From Watersipora subatra (lineage: Eukaryota > Bryozoa > Gymnolaemata > Cheilostomatida > Watersiporidae): 64,000 nucleotides of DNA. The notes beneath the pieces are model-generated. The model was not told the DNA's origin and did no database searches. It saw only the letters and a list, made by a program, of their open reading frames with translations. A program made the translations under genes and the position numbers. Every line of letters starts with the position of its first letter. The stretch's first letter is position 1. The DNA is taken from contig NC_088708.1 of the NCBI RefSeq assembly GCF_963576615.1, positions 26,295,191 to 26,359,190 on the forward strand, given 5' to 3'. Positions 35,778 through 48,937 of this stretch are shown in pieces.

Positions 35778-37620
35778 AATAAATATATTATAGTATGACA
35801 ATAGTGTGAAATAATATATTTGTGATAGTATGTTATATTTTAATCCATATTTTATGACTATTGTACATTTTTAATGCGCTACAGGAAGTTATGTTTGTCG
35901 ACCTGAGTTGATTACTGAGATGAGTTGTGCCAAAGATCGTATTCATGCAGCTGATCTGGTAGACAGCGAAGCGCTTGCATTTCCATTTTATAAATATGAA
36001 CTTACACTTGTAGCTGTTCGCGTGTCTATGGCCCTAAGGCTAGTCCAGAGAAGTAGTCTAGTAAATTGTCTCTGATTGTTGTATCCTATAAACTTATTAT
36101 AATTGTAAAACAATATACTATAGTTCATAATTTCATTCAGCGGTTGGTGCATGCAGTTTTTCACTCTCACTGGTCTAGAGGCAAGTGTGCCCTCTAAACC
36201 AGTGAAGCATAGTTCATAGATTTCTTTCCGCTGCTTCTATGAACTATGAACTAAGCTATACGCATTATTATAACACATGCCAGTAACTCTGGCTATTGGG
36301 TTTTGAGTACTCGGGTATTAATATGAAAGTTTTTGGTAAACTTTTCACTTGATTGTGATCAAGTTAGTACTAAAAATCAAAATGTGCATGTACTGTAAAT
36401 GCACTGCCTCGTGTACAGTACAGTGTTTATAGCTTTAGGCCCAACGAGCCCTCAGATCATTGTATAAGAGTAATAATAACTTGAATTTAAAATAATTTAT
36501 TTGTAATCATTAAAATGGAATAACAAAATTTTTTTGACATCGGTCTTTCCTTTGCTTTATTTAAAAATGTGTTTTTTTTTAAATATTTCTTGCTAGTCTT
36601 GTAACCAAAAAGAGAAAATCTAGGTAAGGAATACAGTGTCTCAAGTCTCACTCAGGTCTCACTCAAGTCTCTCAAGTACAAGTGAAACCTAGCATAGATC
36701 TTGTTTCTCATTTTTTATCACAATGCTTTTGAGTAAAAGAATATACATTCAAATTAGTGCACTTCATCACACTAGCAATATATAGGGGGCTGCAGAAGGT
36801 ATTAATATAAAAAGATAATATTATCAAAAGAACTACACTTAGTTGATGATGGTTTTTAAATAGAGGTTGTTAATTTTTGTTTGTTTTTTCTCAGTTCAGC
36901 TGTAGATTTTTGATGTATCTCCTGCTCATGAGTATGCTAGACATGAATCAATAAAAGAGACTTTATATTTATCTCCTTGGCTGAGACAGCTGAGCTGCAG
37001 AAGTATAACCAAACCAATCAGTCAGCTCTGCTGTTGGCCAGCGTTAGAGCAGCAGTCCACTTGTTCTAGTGAGAGTCAATTCTCTGATGGTGGTGGTTCA
37101 AGGTCAGTTTCTCAAAGAAAAGGTGCCTGAATGTGAACATTTATCGATTTCCAAAAAATCACACTGACACTGATGTGCACAGCACAACCAAATATTATTA
37201 AACCTTTCCAAAATCAAATAATTCTTTGAGTGTTCGCAGAATGGAATAGCACAGAAAATATATAATAACAATATCTATAAAAAAGAACTGTATTAAAGCT
37301 CTAAAAATATGAGTTTTATTTGTGAATAGTTTTTGTAGGAAGGATTTTATGGGTTCCGTAGGAATGCTCAGTAGACACGACTGTAGGATCTCTCATCAAA
37401 TTTTCACTGAAAACCCCGAAACGGGCCGGCTAAAAAGCCAAGCTAAGTAATACAGCAGTATACACAGCACGATGCATTTCGGTGGTAGAGATGGATTTTA
37501 TCTCAGTAGATTTTATTATGATTATATTTGTAACTCAGATAAGCTAGCAAAGGTATCTTACTTACACGTAGGCACTGTACATCCATCAGTGGAAACTGTG
37601 GGTCTATGTCTGACTAATAA
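35778..37620. other. Intergenic sequence, no gene recognised
   Basis: No coding frame of note. A twin hairpin at 36168-36248 is listed separately. Short ctcaagtctcact-type repeats occur at about 36640-36675. Confidence 0.5.
36168..36248. repeat. Twin hairpins
   Basis: CACTGGTCTAGAGG (36168-36181) pairs with CCTCTAAACCAGTG (36191-36204) with one mismatch. Four bases later CATAGTTCATAGA (36208-36220) pairs perfectly with TCTATGAACTATG (36236-36248). Confidence 0.75.
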
Positions 37621-37632
37621 GAAGTTGCATGT

Positions 37633-37734
37633 CCAGTTCCGTTCCAGTTCCATTCCGGTTCTACTCCGGCTCCATTCCGGTTCCATTCCGGTTCCATTCC
37701 GGTTCTCTTCCGGTTCCATTCCGGTTCTAGCTAC
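37633..37734. repeat. 12-bp minisatellite
   Basis: The unit ccggttccattc with variants (gttctactc, gttctctt) is repeated about eight times. Frames through it are repeat artefacts. Confidence 0.85.
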
Positions 37735-38611
37735 TCTCAAACGCTGATGCAAATGTTCGTTTGTTAACTTTGATCTCGCTTGAGATTGCCAGGAGTTTTT
37801 TGCATAGAAAAGATTGCTTAAAGATATAGGTGTGGCCAAAAAGTATGGATAGCTTCATTGCATGTTTTTTAATTTTAGGATCGATATTATTTGGGAATTG
37901 CTGCAGAAAATTCAAAAAACATCAACAGAGAACATCACAGTTTTGTAACTCAACCAGATCAACCTGGTAAGGAGGCTGGGCTTTATTGATGTCAGCAACA
38001 AAAATGTTGCGAAAAAGATGATTATCTTTTGCAGCATTTAGCTAATATAAAATTGTATCAGTAAAATCCTTCTTCATGTAATTGTTGACAACCACAAATC
38101 ACAAAAAAAACGAATCCTTAAAAAACAAGTTATAATGATTGCAAGTTGAAACATGTATTAAAGCAGAAGGTATGATTGCGCATTTGGTAACAGGAGATTT
38201 TACGCATTTCACAGGAGATCGAGTTAAATGTGTAGGTAAGCTTTATGCGGAAGGTGGGTCAAGGCATGGTTTTCGAAACCACATAATCCTTCTTTGAGGT
38301 AGTAGTGAAGGGAGGAAAACTTAGTTAGCAACAGAGTTATCTGTTCTTGCTGCATCGGGGGTACAACTCCTTCACTCAAAAAGTCAACAATAACCACAAA
38401 TTCATTGGTCAAAGAGTAAGATTGAGAGCTGTATTGTTGTCTAAAACGTGCCAATGCCTATAGCTATCCAGATGTTTAGATGTATGCCTATCTGTAACCC
38501 TAGCAAATAGCCTAGTCATAGGGGTTTCCTTTTGAAGCCCTCCCATTCATTGACAAACTACTAAATCATTGCTGCATCATCATTCAAATAATATTCTGCA
38601 TTGGCTTAGAT
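37735..38611. other. Intergenic sequence
   Basis: No gene recognised. Minus-strand frames of 62-93 codons have no known domain. Confidence 0.5.
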
Positions 38612-39563
38612 CAGGGGTCTGCAACCTTTTTCACTCAAAGAGCCATTTGGACCCATTTTTCACAGGAAGGAATGCCGTGGGAGCCACAAACACCTTTGAT
38701 ATTTTGAATTTAAAAAAACCTCATGTAACCTTTTTGTTTCGCTTTTAATGCTTTTATACCATGTTTACATCATAAAACGAAAAGGTGTGGCATGTAAAAT
38801 GATTTAACTGCTGAAAAAACAAAATTACACGTTTGCAAAGAACAATGAACTAGCTAATAATAACTCAAAAATATTACATTGTTTTTATGGTTACTTTTAA
38901 GAAACATGGGAACTTCATGTTAAATTCAGTCCTTCTTTTACCAAAACGCCGAACTTAAATTCAAACTGCAGCAAATGTGCTACGTTTTTTCTGTATGCTG
39001 TCATTTGGTGCGTACGCTGAGTATGCTGTCAACCTGAATAATAAAAGAGAATATATGCAAACAATGACAAAATATGAATATATGTAGAATAGCCAATTAA
39101 AATATTAAGCTATTATACTTAGTTAATGTGATTTGTGCATGCTGGTGGACCACATTACACAGGATCCCAAGCTGTCATCTGTGAGGTGCGTGTGGTGCTT
39201 GTTTTTAATAAAGTTCATGTTGGAGAAGACTTGCTCACACACATATGTTGCACACATCCACATATAGTTGGCCTACCTTGGGGTAAAAAAATCAAAAAGT
39301 CTCATGCCGGCTGGTGTAATTTTAGCAGTTTTGGTGGCGCATAAATAATGACGCATAACAAGCGACAAAGTTTGATTTATTACCATGCTTGCAATTTTTT
39401 AAATTATATTACAAAATCTAGTGATAAAACTTCTATAATTTTATGAATTACTTGTTATATGGTAAAAAAGGAAAAAGGAAAGAAAATCCAAAGTCAGAGG
39501 GAGCCGCAGTGAGAGGATGAAAGAGCCGCAGGCGGCTCCGGAGCCGCAGGTTGCTGACCCCTG
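38612..39563. mobile_element. Non-autonomous hAT-like DNA transposon
   Basis: It starts CAGGGGTCTGCAACCTTTTT and ends AGGTTGCTGACCCCTG, the terminal inverted repeat type of hAT (Charlie-like) elements. Flanks gcttagat and acttggat match at 6 of 8 positions, consistent with the 8-bp target duplication of hAT. The inner ends carry the agagccatttgg and agccgcaggcggctccggag words typical of such elements. At 952 bp it has no transposase. A 69-codon frame at 39135 is not recognised. Confidence 0.85.
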
Positions 39564-39589
39564 ACTTGGATCTTAGTTATAAAATACTA

Positions 39590-39700
39590 GCTAAATGCCC
39601 GGTGTTGCACTGCAAATAAAAAAGTTTTGCACAGAAAATTTACTTTCAATCAACATATACAACATCTACCATTCTAGCTTTGAAATTAAGGTGTTTGTTT
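39590..39700 (+). mobile_element. Head fragment of the CCCGG-head / TA-tail family
   Basis: The sequence actagctaaatgcccggtgt onward, then ataaaaaagttttgcacaga and aaatttactttcaatcaaca, matches the 5' part of the copy at 46596-47872. It stops after about 110 bp and is followed by short repeats of gcwgaccggctc. Confidence 0.7.
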
Positions 39701-39877
39701 ATTGGCTGCGGACCGGCTGCAGACCGGCTCAGACCAGCTGTAGCGAGTACTACAGCTATATACTGATTGCAATAGTCTTAGTCTAAGTCAATAGTTCAAG
39801 CATTTTTCTTCACACATAGGCACATATTTGTCTTCTATTGTACCTTCACACATTCTGCTAGCTGAATAGTGAGCATG

Positions 39878-39913
39878 AATATAACTGTCAAATTATAGTT
39901 TGACAGTTATATT
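39878..39913. repeat. Perfect 15-bp hairpin
   Basis: AATATAACTGTCAAA (39878-39892) is perfectly inverted at 39899-39913, with a 6-base spacer. Confidence 0.85.
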
Positions 39914-39944
39914 TCGTAACAAAAGTTGATTCCCACCTTTGTTG

Positions 39945-40240
39945 ACAACTATGTTAAAAATTAGACTTGTCATAACCACATACTGCTATGTACATATTCT
40001 ATGTTAAAAATGAGAGTTGTCATAACCATGTACTGCTACATACATATTTTATTTTCAAATTTAGAGTTGTCATAACCACATACTGCTACGTGCATATTCT
40101 ATGTTAAATATTAGACTTGTCATAACCACATACTGCTATGTACATATTCTATGTTAAAAATTGGAGTTGTCATAACCATGTACTGCTACTGACATATTCT
40201 ATGTTAAATATTGGAGTTGTCATAACCACGTACTGCTAAA
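39945..40240. repeat. 50-bp minisatellite, six copies, constant period
   Basis: The word cataacca occurs at 39971, 40021, 40071, 40121, 40171 and 40221, exactly 50 bp apart. The unit reads tgtcataaccacatactgct, then a variable atgtacatattctatgttaa and aaattrgag. There is no length variation among the copies despite substitutions. Confidence 0.95.
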
Positions 40241-40348
40241 GCATTTAAATATAAACTAGCTGTGAAATATGCTGAAACTTTTAGTTTAATAGATTTTAAA
40301 CACTGATTGCTAGACAAATATTTTAATTATGTTGACAATAAACTTTCA

Positions 40349-40945
40349 GTCATATATACACCTATTGCTGTTATATATACACTTATTGTTGTTATATATA
40401 TACACTTATTGTTGTTATATATACACTTATTGCTGCCATATATACACTCATTGCTGTCATGTATACACCTATTGCTGTCATGTATACACCTATAATTGCT
40501 GTCATGTATACACCTATTGCTGTCATGTATACACCTATAATTGCTGTCATATATACACCCATTGCTGTCATGTATACACCTATTGCTGTCATGTATACAC
40601 CTATAATTGCTGTCATATATACACCTATAATTGCTGTCATATATACACCTATTGCTGTCATGTATACACCTATAATTGCTGCCATATATACACCCATTGC
40701 TGTCATGTATACACCTATTGCTGTCATGTATACACCTATAATTGCTGTCATATATACACCTATAATTGCTGTCATATATACACCTACTGCTATTATATAC
40801 ACACCTATTGCTATCATGTATACACCTACTGCTATTATATACACACCTATTGCTATCATATATACACCTACTACTATTATATACACACCTATTGCTATCA
40901 TATATACACCTACTACTATTATATACACACCTATTGCTGTCATTC
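40349..40945. repeat. 21/24-bp minisatellite
   Basis: About 27 copies of tgctgtcatgtatacaccta plus t, in 21-bp and 24-bp (with an extra taa) forms. They shift at about 40787 to a tgctattatatacacaccta variant. All unit lengths are multiples of 3, which keeps several frames open on both strands for about 200 codons. The predicted peptides (such as YTYCCH or CIHDSN repeats) are not treated as genes. Confidence 0.9.
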
Positions 40946-43900
40946 AAGCACTGTTTGTCATTTTGTTGGTACTTACGCAACAAGCTACTATAATGAATAG
41001 AGGTTACAAATCAAATGAACCTGAGTACCAAGCATTAAGTGTAATGGTTGCAAGAAGCAGGTGTCATAACTATGCATTAGTTAGAAGCAGTGTACTCTGA
41101 TGTATACTCTGTAACTGATGAGTATGTTGTATACTCAAAGACATCTACGCTTGCATAGACAGTGTACCTAGCCCAATTAGAATTTCCCTTTCATCAGCCA
41201 TCCAACAAATATGAAATAAAATCCTATAAATGACAGAACTTGAGTATCTAGTTATGTATGTAGTAAAATTAGTATAAGAATTTTAACTGCTGTTAGTTAC
41301 ACTTTAGTATTATACACTTAGATACATTTAAATGCTTGAAAGCAGTCAAAGAACATATTAAATTAAATGCATGTGGCTCAAAAACATGAAATTTTTCTTT
41401 TCCTTCAGATTAAACTGTCTTGATGAACACGCAACAACTCTAATAGATCTTTGTTATTATCTGAAATATTCTTTAGTCTAAAACATTTAGTAAACTGGTC
41501 TTCACTATCATAACCTTAAAACTCATTGTATCAAATGCTTGATGTTCATGTCAGATATCTTAGTGCCAAATTTTTGGGTTTGCATTACGAAAGGATTTTT
41601 CGCTCGCCTGCATTGCTTGAAGGATAGTTGAGGGACTTAAGCAAGTGGGGCTGGTTTTATAAAATCACATCGGTCTTGCCTTGTTTTATTTGCTCCAACT
41701 AGGGTGTAACCTGTACAAGTCTGTCAACTAAGGTGTCATCTCGACAGGTCTGTCAGCTAGAGTGTCACCTGTACAGGTCTGTCAACTAAGGTGCCATCTG
41801 CACAGGCCTGTCAACAAGCCAACTTGTCGATTACGATTACAGAACTAAGTACACGCAGATAACAACAGGGTGCATATATAATAAGAAACATTCTCTTTGT
41901 CCATTTCAATACATATTATTACTATATTAACTTTTGACATTTTGAAATGCGTGTAGGAGTGTTTGCACCGCTGCTCGTAATTAAAACGCTATTTCTCTCT
42001 ACACAAATTTATGCCTTAGGAAAAACAAGAGAATGAATTAACTGATAGGTTTAAGAGAGCAATTAGTATGAGCAATAATGGGAATGATTTCTGACTCGTT
42101 GAGCTTACTACATGTTTATTAGGAATGGCAGATTGCATTGATTTTCAATGTAGTATGCTGCAGTCACTGCGGAGCAGCCTTAGAGCAGGCAGACGATTAT
42201 AAACTGATGACACTCTACCTTGACCTGACATAGAATTGCTCGCAGATATTCCTAGTACAAGAAGACTATATAGAGAAGGTGAGCCGAGGCAAGTGAGTAC
42301 AGTTATATATTGTAGTAGTAGCATTGTAGTAGGTCTTTGTAGTAGCATTGAATACTTATACTACAGTATCAAGAAATCAATCTACAAAAAAGGTCTTATT
42401 TTTTAAATGATTATCTGATTATCCCTCAAGAAGATATTTTATTGCTAGATGATTTTGTTTTCTGTTAGCTTATGTACTTTGTAATGAGCTCTAAGTTTTC
42501 ATTGTTGCAATTCACACTTTCCATGGCACCATAAAATTATCTATGAACTCATTTTTAGCTCACATATTATTAGATCACAAAATATTAAATCAATTAGCCT
42601 TCCTTTACTCACTCATATCACCCTAGACTGCACAACGTTCTGCATAATCTGGCAAATAAAAAGGTGACACGATGTGCATAAGCAAAGACAACATGGAACA
42701 GGGGAACAGAACTTTTCGAGAGGCATCTTGATGTCATTTCTGGCAGCCTGTGAGAGTCTCGCTCCAGCTCAATAACTTTTAGATCGCCAAAAGAAAAACG
42801 TAGTCATGCTTTGGAAAACATAAACAATAAACAATATAATCGATTGATACGGCTTGCTCACAGTAATTTATGTTTTTTTGTTAATTTTAGTAGTAGTCAT
42901 TTTTTGGAGAACCGTGTACAGATATGTAGGCCTATCCTTTAGACATGGCAGGTTATAGGTTTACTGTTGGTTGTACTGGTGACTCATCTCATTGTACACT
43001 CTATAGTGATTATTGTGAGAACATAACAAAATAATGGCAGCACTTCTCACTAGACTTGTAGCTCGACGTCACTAGTACTGCCTTACACATGCCCTCACTA
43101 TTCATGCAACGCTCAAATTGTTTAGAAGCCAAGGCTGCTCACGAGTATGTTAGTAGCATTTTCCAGCCAGTCTGCCGTATTCATTAAATCAGTCCAATGT
43201 GTTTTACTAGCAAGAGAAAGCTGTTGCTCTGCGGCTGGTATACTCGCTAACCCCAAGGATTCACATTAGCTAACATAGAAAAAGCACAACAAGGCGATGC
43301 CAATGCCTTTGCATTGAAAGGCAATTCGCTTGATCATTGTACTGGAAATAGTATTAGTCGATTTAGTGGGTGTATATTATATACTAGGCAATCCGGTAGC
43401 AGTTAATTAATGTATTCCATCAGAGCAGGATAAGCGTGAAACACCTAAACATTTAGTCGATTAACAATAATTGAATAATGTGAGCATTTATGATGTCAGC
43501 ACTGTTAGAGTTATCCTCCCTTGTGTATCTGTAATAAAAATATATTTACGGTTAATATACTTTCAAGCAAATGTAGATGATGTAGAAATCTTATAGAAAG
43601 GGAGAGTCATTTGCCGATGTGAGTTTTTATCTCTTCTCAAGATTGTAATTATTTAAGCAAGTAGGCATATTCACACGTTTGTTTGTTTCCGTTTATCAAA
43701 CTCTAGCTAGTTAAATGACTATGGTAACTTTATAGCTGAAGCTTATACTGTTTTAGTGAAACACAATGACTTTTTTAAGTTGAATTGTTTGCTTGAGTAG
43801 ACAGCAAACAGGAAATGAGGGTAACGAGATAAAAGAGGTAGTTAGCTCGATGAAGTGCGTGATGGAGAGTGGGGATGGCGAGGAAGGTGCTACAACCTGC

Positions 43901-43975
43901 TCTACAATCTGTACTATAATAGCACTGATAGCAAAGTACCTACAATATCAACAATCTAAAATACTAAAAATATAT
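40946..43975. other. Intergenic sequence
   Basis: No gene recognised. The only structure noted is the 29-bp repeat at 41704-41820. The 66-67 codon frames at 42145 and 43793 are unrecognised. Confidence 0.5.
41704..41820. repeat. 29-bp tandem repeat, four copies
   Basis: The unit gtgtcacctgtacaggtctg, then tcaactaag, is repeated with substitutions at 41704, 41733 and onward. Confidence 0.85.
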
Positions 43976-44195
43976 AATGCTAACAATCTATAACACTAAC
44001 AATACATAATACTAACAATCTATAACACTAGTGATCTATAATACTAGGGATCTATAATACTAACAATCTATAATACTAACAATCTATAACACTAACAATA
44101 TATAATACTAACAATCTATAACACTAGTGATCTATAATACTAGGGATTTATAATACTAACAATCTATAAAACTTGTCATCTATAATGTTAAAGAT
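43976..44195. repeat. 17-bp tandem repeat
   Basis: Copies of atctataatactaacaa with alternation of aacaat, agtgat and agggat endings, about 13 units. The order of variants suggests duplication of multi-unit blocks. Confidence 0.85.
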
Positions 44196-45524
44196 TGTAG
44201 ATTCGAATGGTTTGCTATGCAAGGACTACATAGCTATACTGTATATCAAAGCTTTATTTAAATAAACTAAGTAATACATCACTTTCTACACACACTGATG
44301 CTAATCAGGCATCAAGTAGTTTATACCTTCCAATAGTTTCCAATTACTGGTGAGATTGAGGTAAGAAGACATTTAGTAATCTCAAGGTCTCTCTAATCTT
44401 GTGTCTGACTCTAATTGGGTGGATGAAGTGCATACTAGAGGCTGACCCGAGGGAGTCAAGGTCAAGGATGAATGTCTGTACATTATAGTGCTGCTGCAGA
44501 GATGTTCTACTCATGCATTATAGTTTCATGCAGGAAACTGTACTTAAGGTGCTCTCACTTCAACAGAAATAGATCGCTGTAGAGAATGCGTTTCCCTTTT
44601 AACAGTAAATTCACGTTAATAATAGTCAAGGGCTACTTCCTATCCACAAGAAGCACTTTATAATCTGATACCATGGGATATCGCATATAACTCACAGTAC
44701 ATGTGTTTTATATATGATCTGTCTTTTAGATGTATTATTACATGAGGTGTTTGACACGTGTGACCAACAATACAGAGCGGCTTCACAAGTCGGATATCTG
44801 GTCTAGCTTCAAGCAGAACATCCTGGTCAAGAGATAGGCTAACACATATTTAAGTTATTGCGCTAAAACTAAGATACTTTAGGCTTTTTCTATATTAAGC
44901 ATCAATACTTATGTAGACTAGTGAGAGAAGCAACTTCCATTAGGTACTATTGGATATCATGTGTGCCATGCATGAAGTATTTAAATAACTAGTAGTGAAC
45001 ATCCCGTGTTATCTGCAAATTAACACAAATGTAGCTTAAACAGATAGTTTTCCTTGTCATAAAACCTTTTATTTGGCAAGTGAACACCTCTTGCACTTTA
45101 TTATCCACTCTACTACTGCAACCATTACCAACTCAATACTGTTGGTCACTGGTACTGTCACTACCACTTTACTGGTACTGTCACTACCACTTTACTGGTA
45201 CTGTCACTAGCATTCTCACTATCAGTAATTCTATTACTACTACCATTACCACTATTGCTATTCTCATTGTTAATATTAGTATCACCAGTACCATTTCCTG
45301 TACTACCAGTTCTCACTATTGGTATTATTCTCTACAATATTGTAACTTTGCCTCTTTCATAGTCAGTGATACTAAGACAAACTTGTATAATAGTTACTAT
45401 TATTGTTGGTTTGGCACTACCATGACTCTTATTACAACTGTTGTGTTCACATTCACCCTCACTCCAAGTATTGAGTATCTTACATACATGTACATATTTG
45501 TACCCCTTATATTTACATATATAT
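44196..45524. other. Intergenic sequence
   Basis: No gene recognised. A 148-codon frame at 45080-45526 is Ser/Thr/Ile-rich and starts in a 23-bp tandem repeat (45151-45212, ggtactgtcactaccacttt plus act). It is rejected as a gene. Confidence 0.5.
45151..45212. repeat. 23-bp tandem repeat, three copies
   Basis: The unit ggtactgtcactaccacttt plus act starts at 45151, 45174 and 45197. Confidence 0.85.
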
Positions 45525-46455
<931 letters not shown>

Positions 46456-46595
46456 ATAATGTAATATATTAATGTAGTAAGTAGTAGGCCTACATGTAAT
46501 ATATATATAACAATCATTATAATAATTATATACAATTATACAATATACAGTATACAATATATATACAATATATATTTATACAATATATATATATA

Positions 46596-47872
46596 CTAGC
46601 TGTACTACCCGGTGTTGCCCAAGTAATAAAAAAGTCTTTAGGCAGAAAATTTATTTGTATTTAACATATAACAACATTTGCCATTCTAACTTTTAAACTA
46701 CATATCATGAGAAAAGTGTTTTGTGTAGTTGAAATAAATTAAGAGAGAAAAATAAAACAACTGTAAAGGCTTTCAAATTTTGCCAAACGGCTCTAACTTT
46801 ATAACTTCATAACTTTAAAAAAGTGTTTCATTGAAATAAATTAGGAGGAAAAATAAAACTGTAAAGGTGTTTAGGTGTAAATGTGAAATCATTAGCAAGT
46901 AATGGCTAACTATAGTCTGCTTTGCTAGGATTGCAATAAAAAATTATTTGGTATACAACTATATGATTTTTGTTCGTTTCAGTGTTGGCATGCAAAAATC
47001 AGCATGCCAATTTTTGCATGCCAGTGTTGGCATGTGAAAATAGACGTACATAGAGTTGCATAGAAACCTATAGTAATTACCTAATTCAATCACCTCCTGG
47101 TAAAATCATCAAAATCATCATCATTAAAAATAGTAACAAAACAATATGTTAACCTTACTAACCATAGGTACCTACAATGACTTTAGTGTATTTTATGTTT
47201 TGATCTGCAAGATAACATTACAATGTACTACATGGAGAGTTCTTACCTTCGAGACAGACGTGTAACATAAATGCTGAACCTAACTTAAATGAGTTTAGCT
47301 TACTAAACACATACTTTAAGGAGTTTTAGCATGTATTTTAGTAAACTTCAGACTCCTAACTAAAACTTTATCATTTATCCGTTTGCGAATCGATTTTTAT
47401 CATAACGGACAACGCTGAACTCGACATGGCGAGCAACTTATATCTCTTAATAACGTATATAATCAGTACACAAATCACCAAATTTTAATTTCGAGAGAAA
47501 TTATTATTGATATCGTGAGGCAGAAAAAATGCGCTTTAACAAAAAATAATGGAGAAGCATCGTGTTTCCTAGAGTTGAGCAAAAAATATTTTATAACAGG
47601 TGCATCGTAACGCGTGGGCGCAATGCTCAGATAATACATCATTTAGCCGTGCATACGCTATACGGTATATGATTATGACTTTGATCAATAAGCCTTGTAT
47701 AGCTCAGTAGTAAAGCCCGTAATTGTAAAACTTGCATTTGCAATCTCTGTGAGTTCAAATCGGACTGTGATACGGATTCTTTATTCCAAGATTTTAATCG
47801 CTATAGCTGGACAATCACAATGATGAACGAATACACATGACCAACTTGGAGAAATATATATATAAATATAGC
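46596..47872 (+). mobile_element. CCCGG-head / TA-tail retroelement, longest copy
   Basis: The head ctagctgtactacccggtgt, then tgcccaagtaataaaaaa, is preceded by TATATA. The body follows, with a tRNA-like module at about 47692-47775 (A-box-like TAGCTCAGTAG and B-box-like AGTTCAAATCG). A shared 3' motif (ttattccaagattttaatcg, then ctatagctggaca) and the tail tatatatataaatata end the copy. At about 1.28 kb it is longer than the other copies, so an insertion in the middle (46960-47650) is possible. No coding frame was seen, so it is presumably mobilised in trans. Confidence 0.75.
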
Positions 47873-48308
47873 TGGATGCCCGGCGTTGCCCGGGTATTAT
47901 AAATCAGCCTATAAACAATGAGGGGCAATGTAGTGGCCCGCCACTTGCTATTAGCCTGGCACATTGCCAATAGATAATTTGAGTAAGCTTACTAATAAGA
48001 GCTAACTACTTGCTTTCCCGTTTGAGAACGCATAAAATTACGCTGCCGCCCTCCATGACACTGTACCATCAGGTTGCATCGTAACGGAGAGCGGTAGTGT
48101 ATTTGCACCCATATAACTACATATATGCCTAATGCGTTCATCAAGCTCATGTGGCTTAATTGGCAAGGCATTAGACTGGTGAGTGGGCTGGTTCGAAATC
48201 AAACCTTCTGCTGTACGGATTTTTTATTCCAAGATTTTAATAGCGATAGCTGGACATACACAGACACACACACATACACACAAACTTTGAGAAATATATA
48301 TATATAAA
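47873..48308 (+). mobile_element. CCCGG-head / TA-tail retroelement, short copy in tandem
   Basis: It begins tagctggatgcccggcgttg, then cccgggtattata, directly in the TA tail of the previous copy. It has a tRNA-like module at 48150-48215 with A box TGGCTTAATTGG and B box GGTTCGAAATC. It ends ttattccaagattttaatag, then cgatagctggacatac, CA repeats and tatatataaata. This is a head-to-tail pair with 46596-47872. Confidence 0.8.
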
Positions 48309-48673
48309 TAATATATAACAGTTTGCCACTAAAACCAAATAAATAGTTTGATATAATTTATAGTGTTTAAAGTATATTTTGAATGAGAATGAATATGAGG
48401 TGCAAAATTTTTAAAGAAGCTGGCAATGCTATTGTCAAAAGGTTGTTAGATGTTGTATGCAATTCGTTCATACCACATGAGTTGAAATGAGTTTAAAACC
48501 TGTTACTGTCCGGTAAAAAACGAGGACACAAACCATGAAAGATATTGAAACCTTTAATTGACGTAAAATAAACATTTAGCATAGGTAAAGTGAGAAGACT
48601 TGGAAAGATTATTCGTTGAAATAAAGTAGGCTGGAATATGATGTAGATTTGCAATTAGTCGAAACGCTCTTTT
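48309..48673. other. Intergenic spacer
   Basis: No feature recognised. Confidence 0.5.
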
Positions 48674-48937
48674 TTACAACAAAAATAAAACATTTGTGAC
48701 ATATCTTGGAGCTGGATTATAATAAATATATATACCATAAATAGTATTGTAAAAGATAAAAAGATAATAAAAGACAGTGGCAGATTCTAAGTTAATGTAT
48801 GGCCTGCGAAATTGGAGTAGAGTCAATGACTTAGTGACTTTATTACATACAGTGCCAACATGATTGCTCCAAGAGAGTCGATCTGTCAAAACAAATCCTA
48901 GAAATTTTGTTTCGTGTTTACAATGTTTCACCATCAT
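48674..48937 (-). pseudogene. Fragment of a non-LTR retrotransposon reverse transcriptase
   Basis: The 87-codon minus-strand frame contains KFLGFVLTDRLSWSNHV, then CNKVTKSLTLL. This is the segment after the catalytic palm in Jockey/CR1-like (non-LTR) reverse transcriptases, where KFLG..D..L.W..H is the standard pattern. A following TVFYYLFIFYNTIYGI matches the usual LYYSLV...YGI stretch. Nothing upstream (the YADD palm) or downstream is preserved, so it is a short dead relic. The assignment rests on pattern recognition only. Confidence 0.7.

Noticed and set aside
40327-41100. Overlapping open frames of 183-223 codons on both strands
   Set aside because: They arise from the 21/24-bp minisatellite, whose unit lengths are multiples of 3. 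Frames are open on both strands at once.
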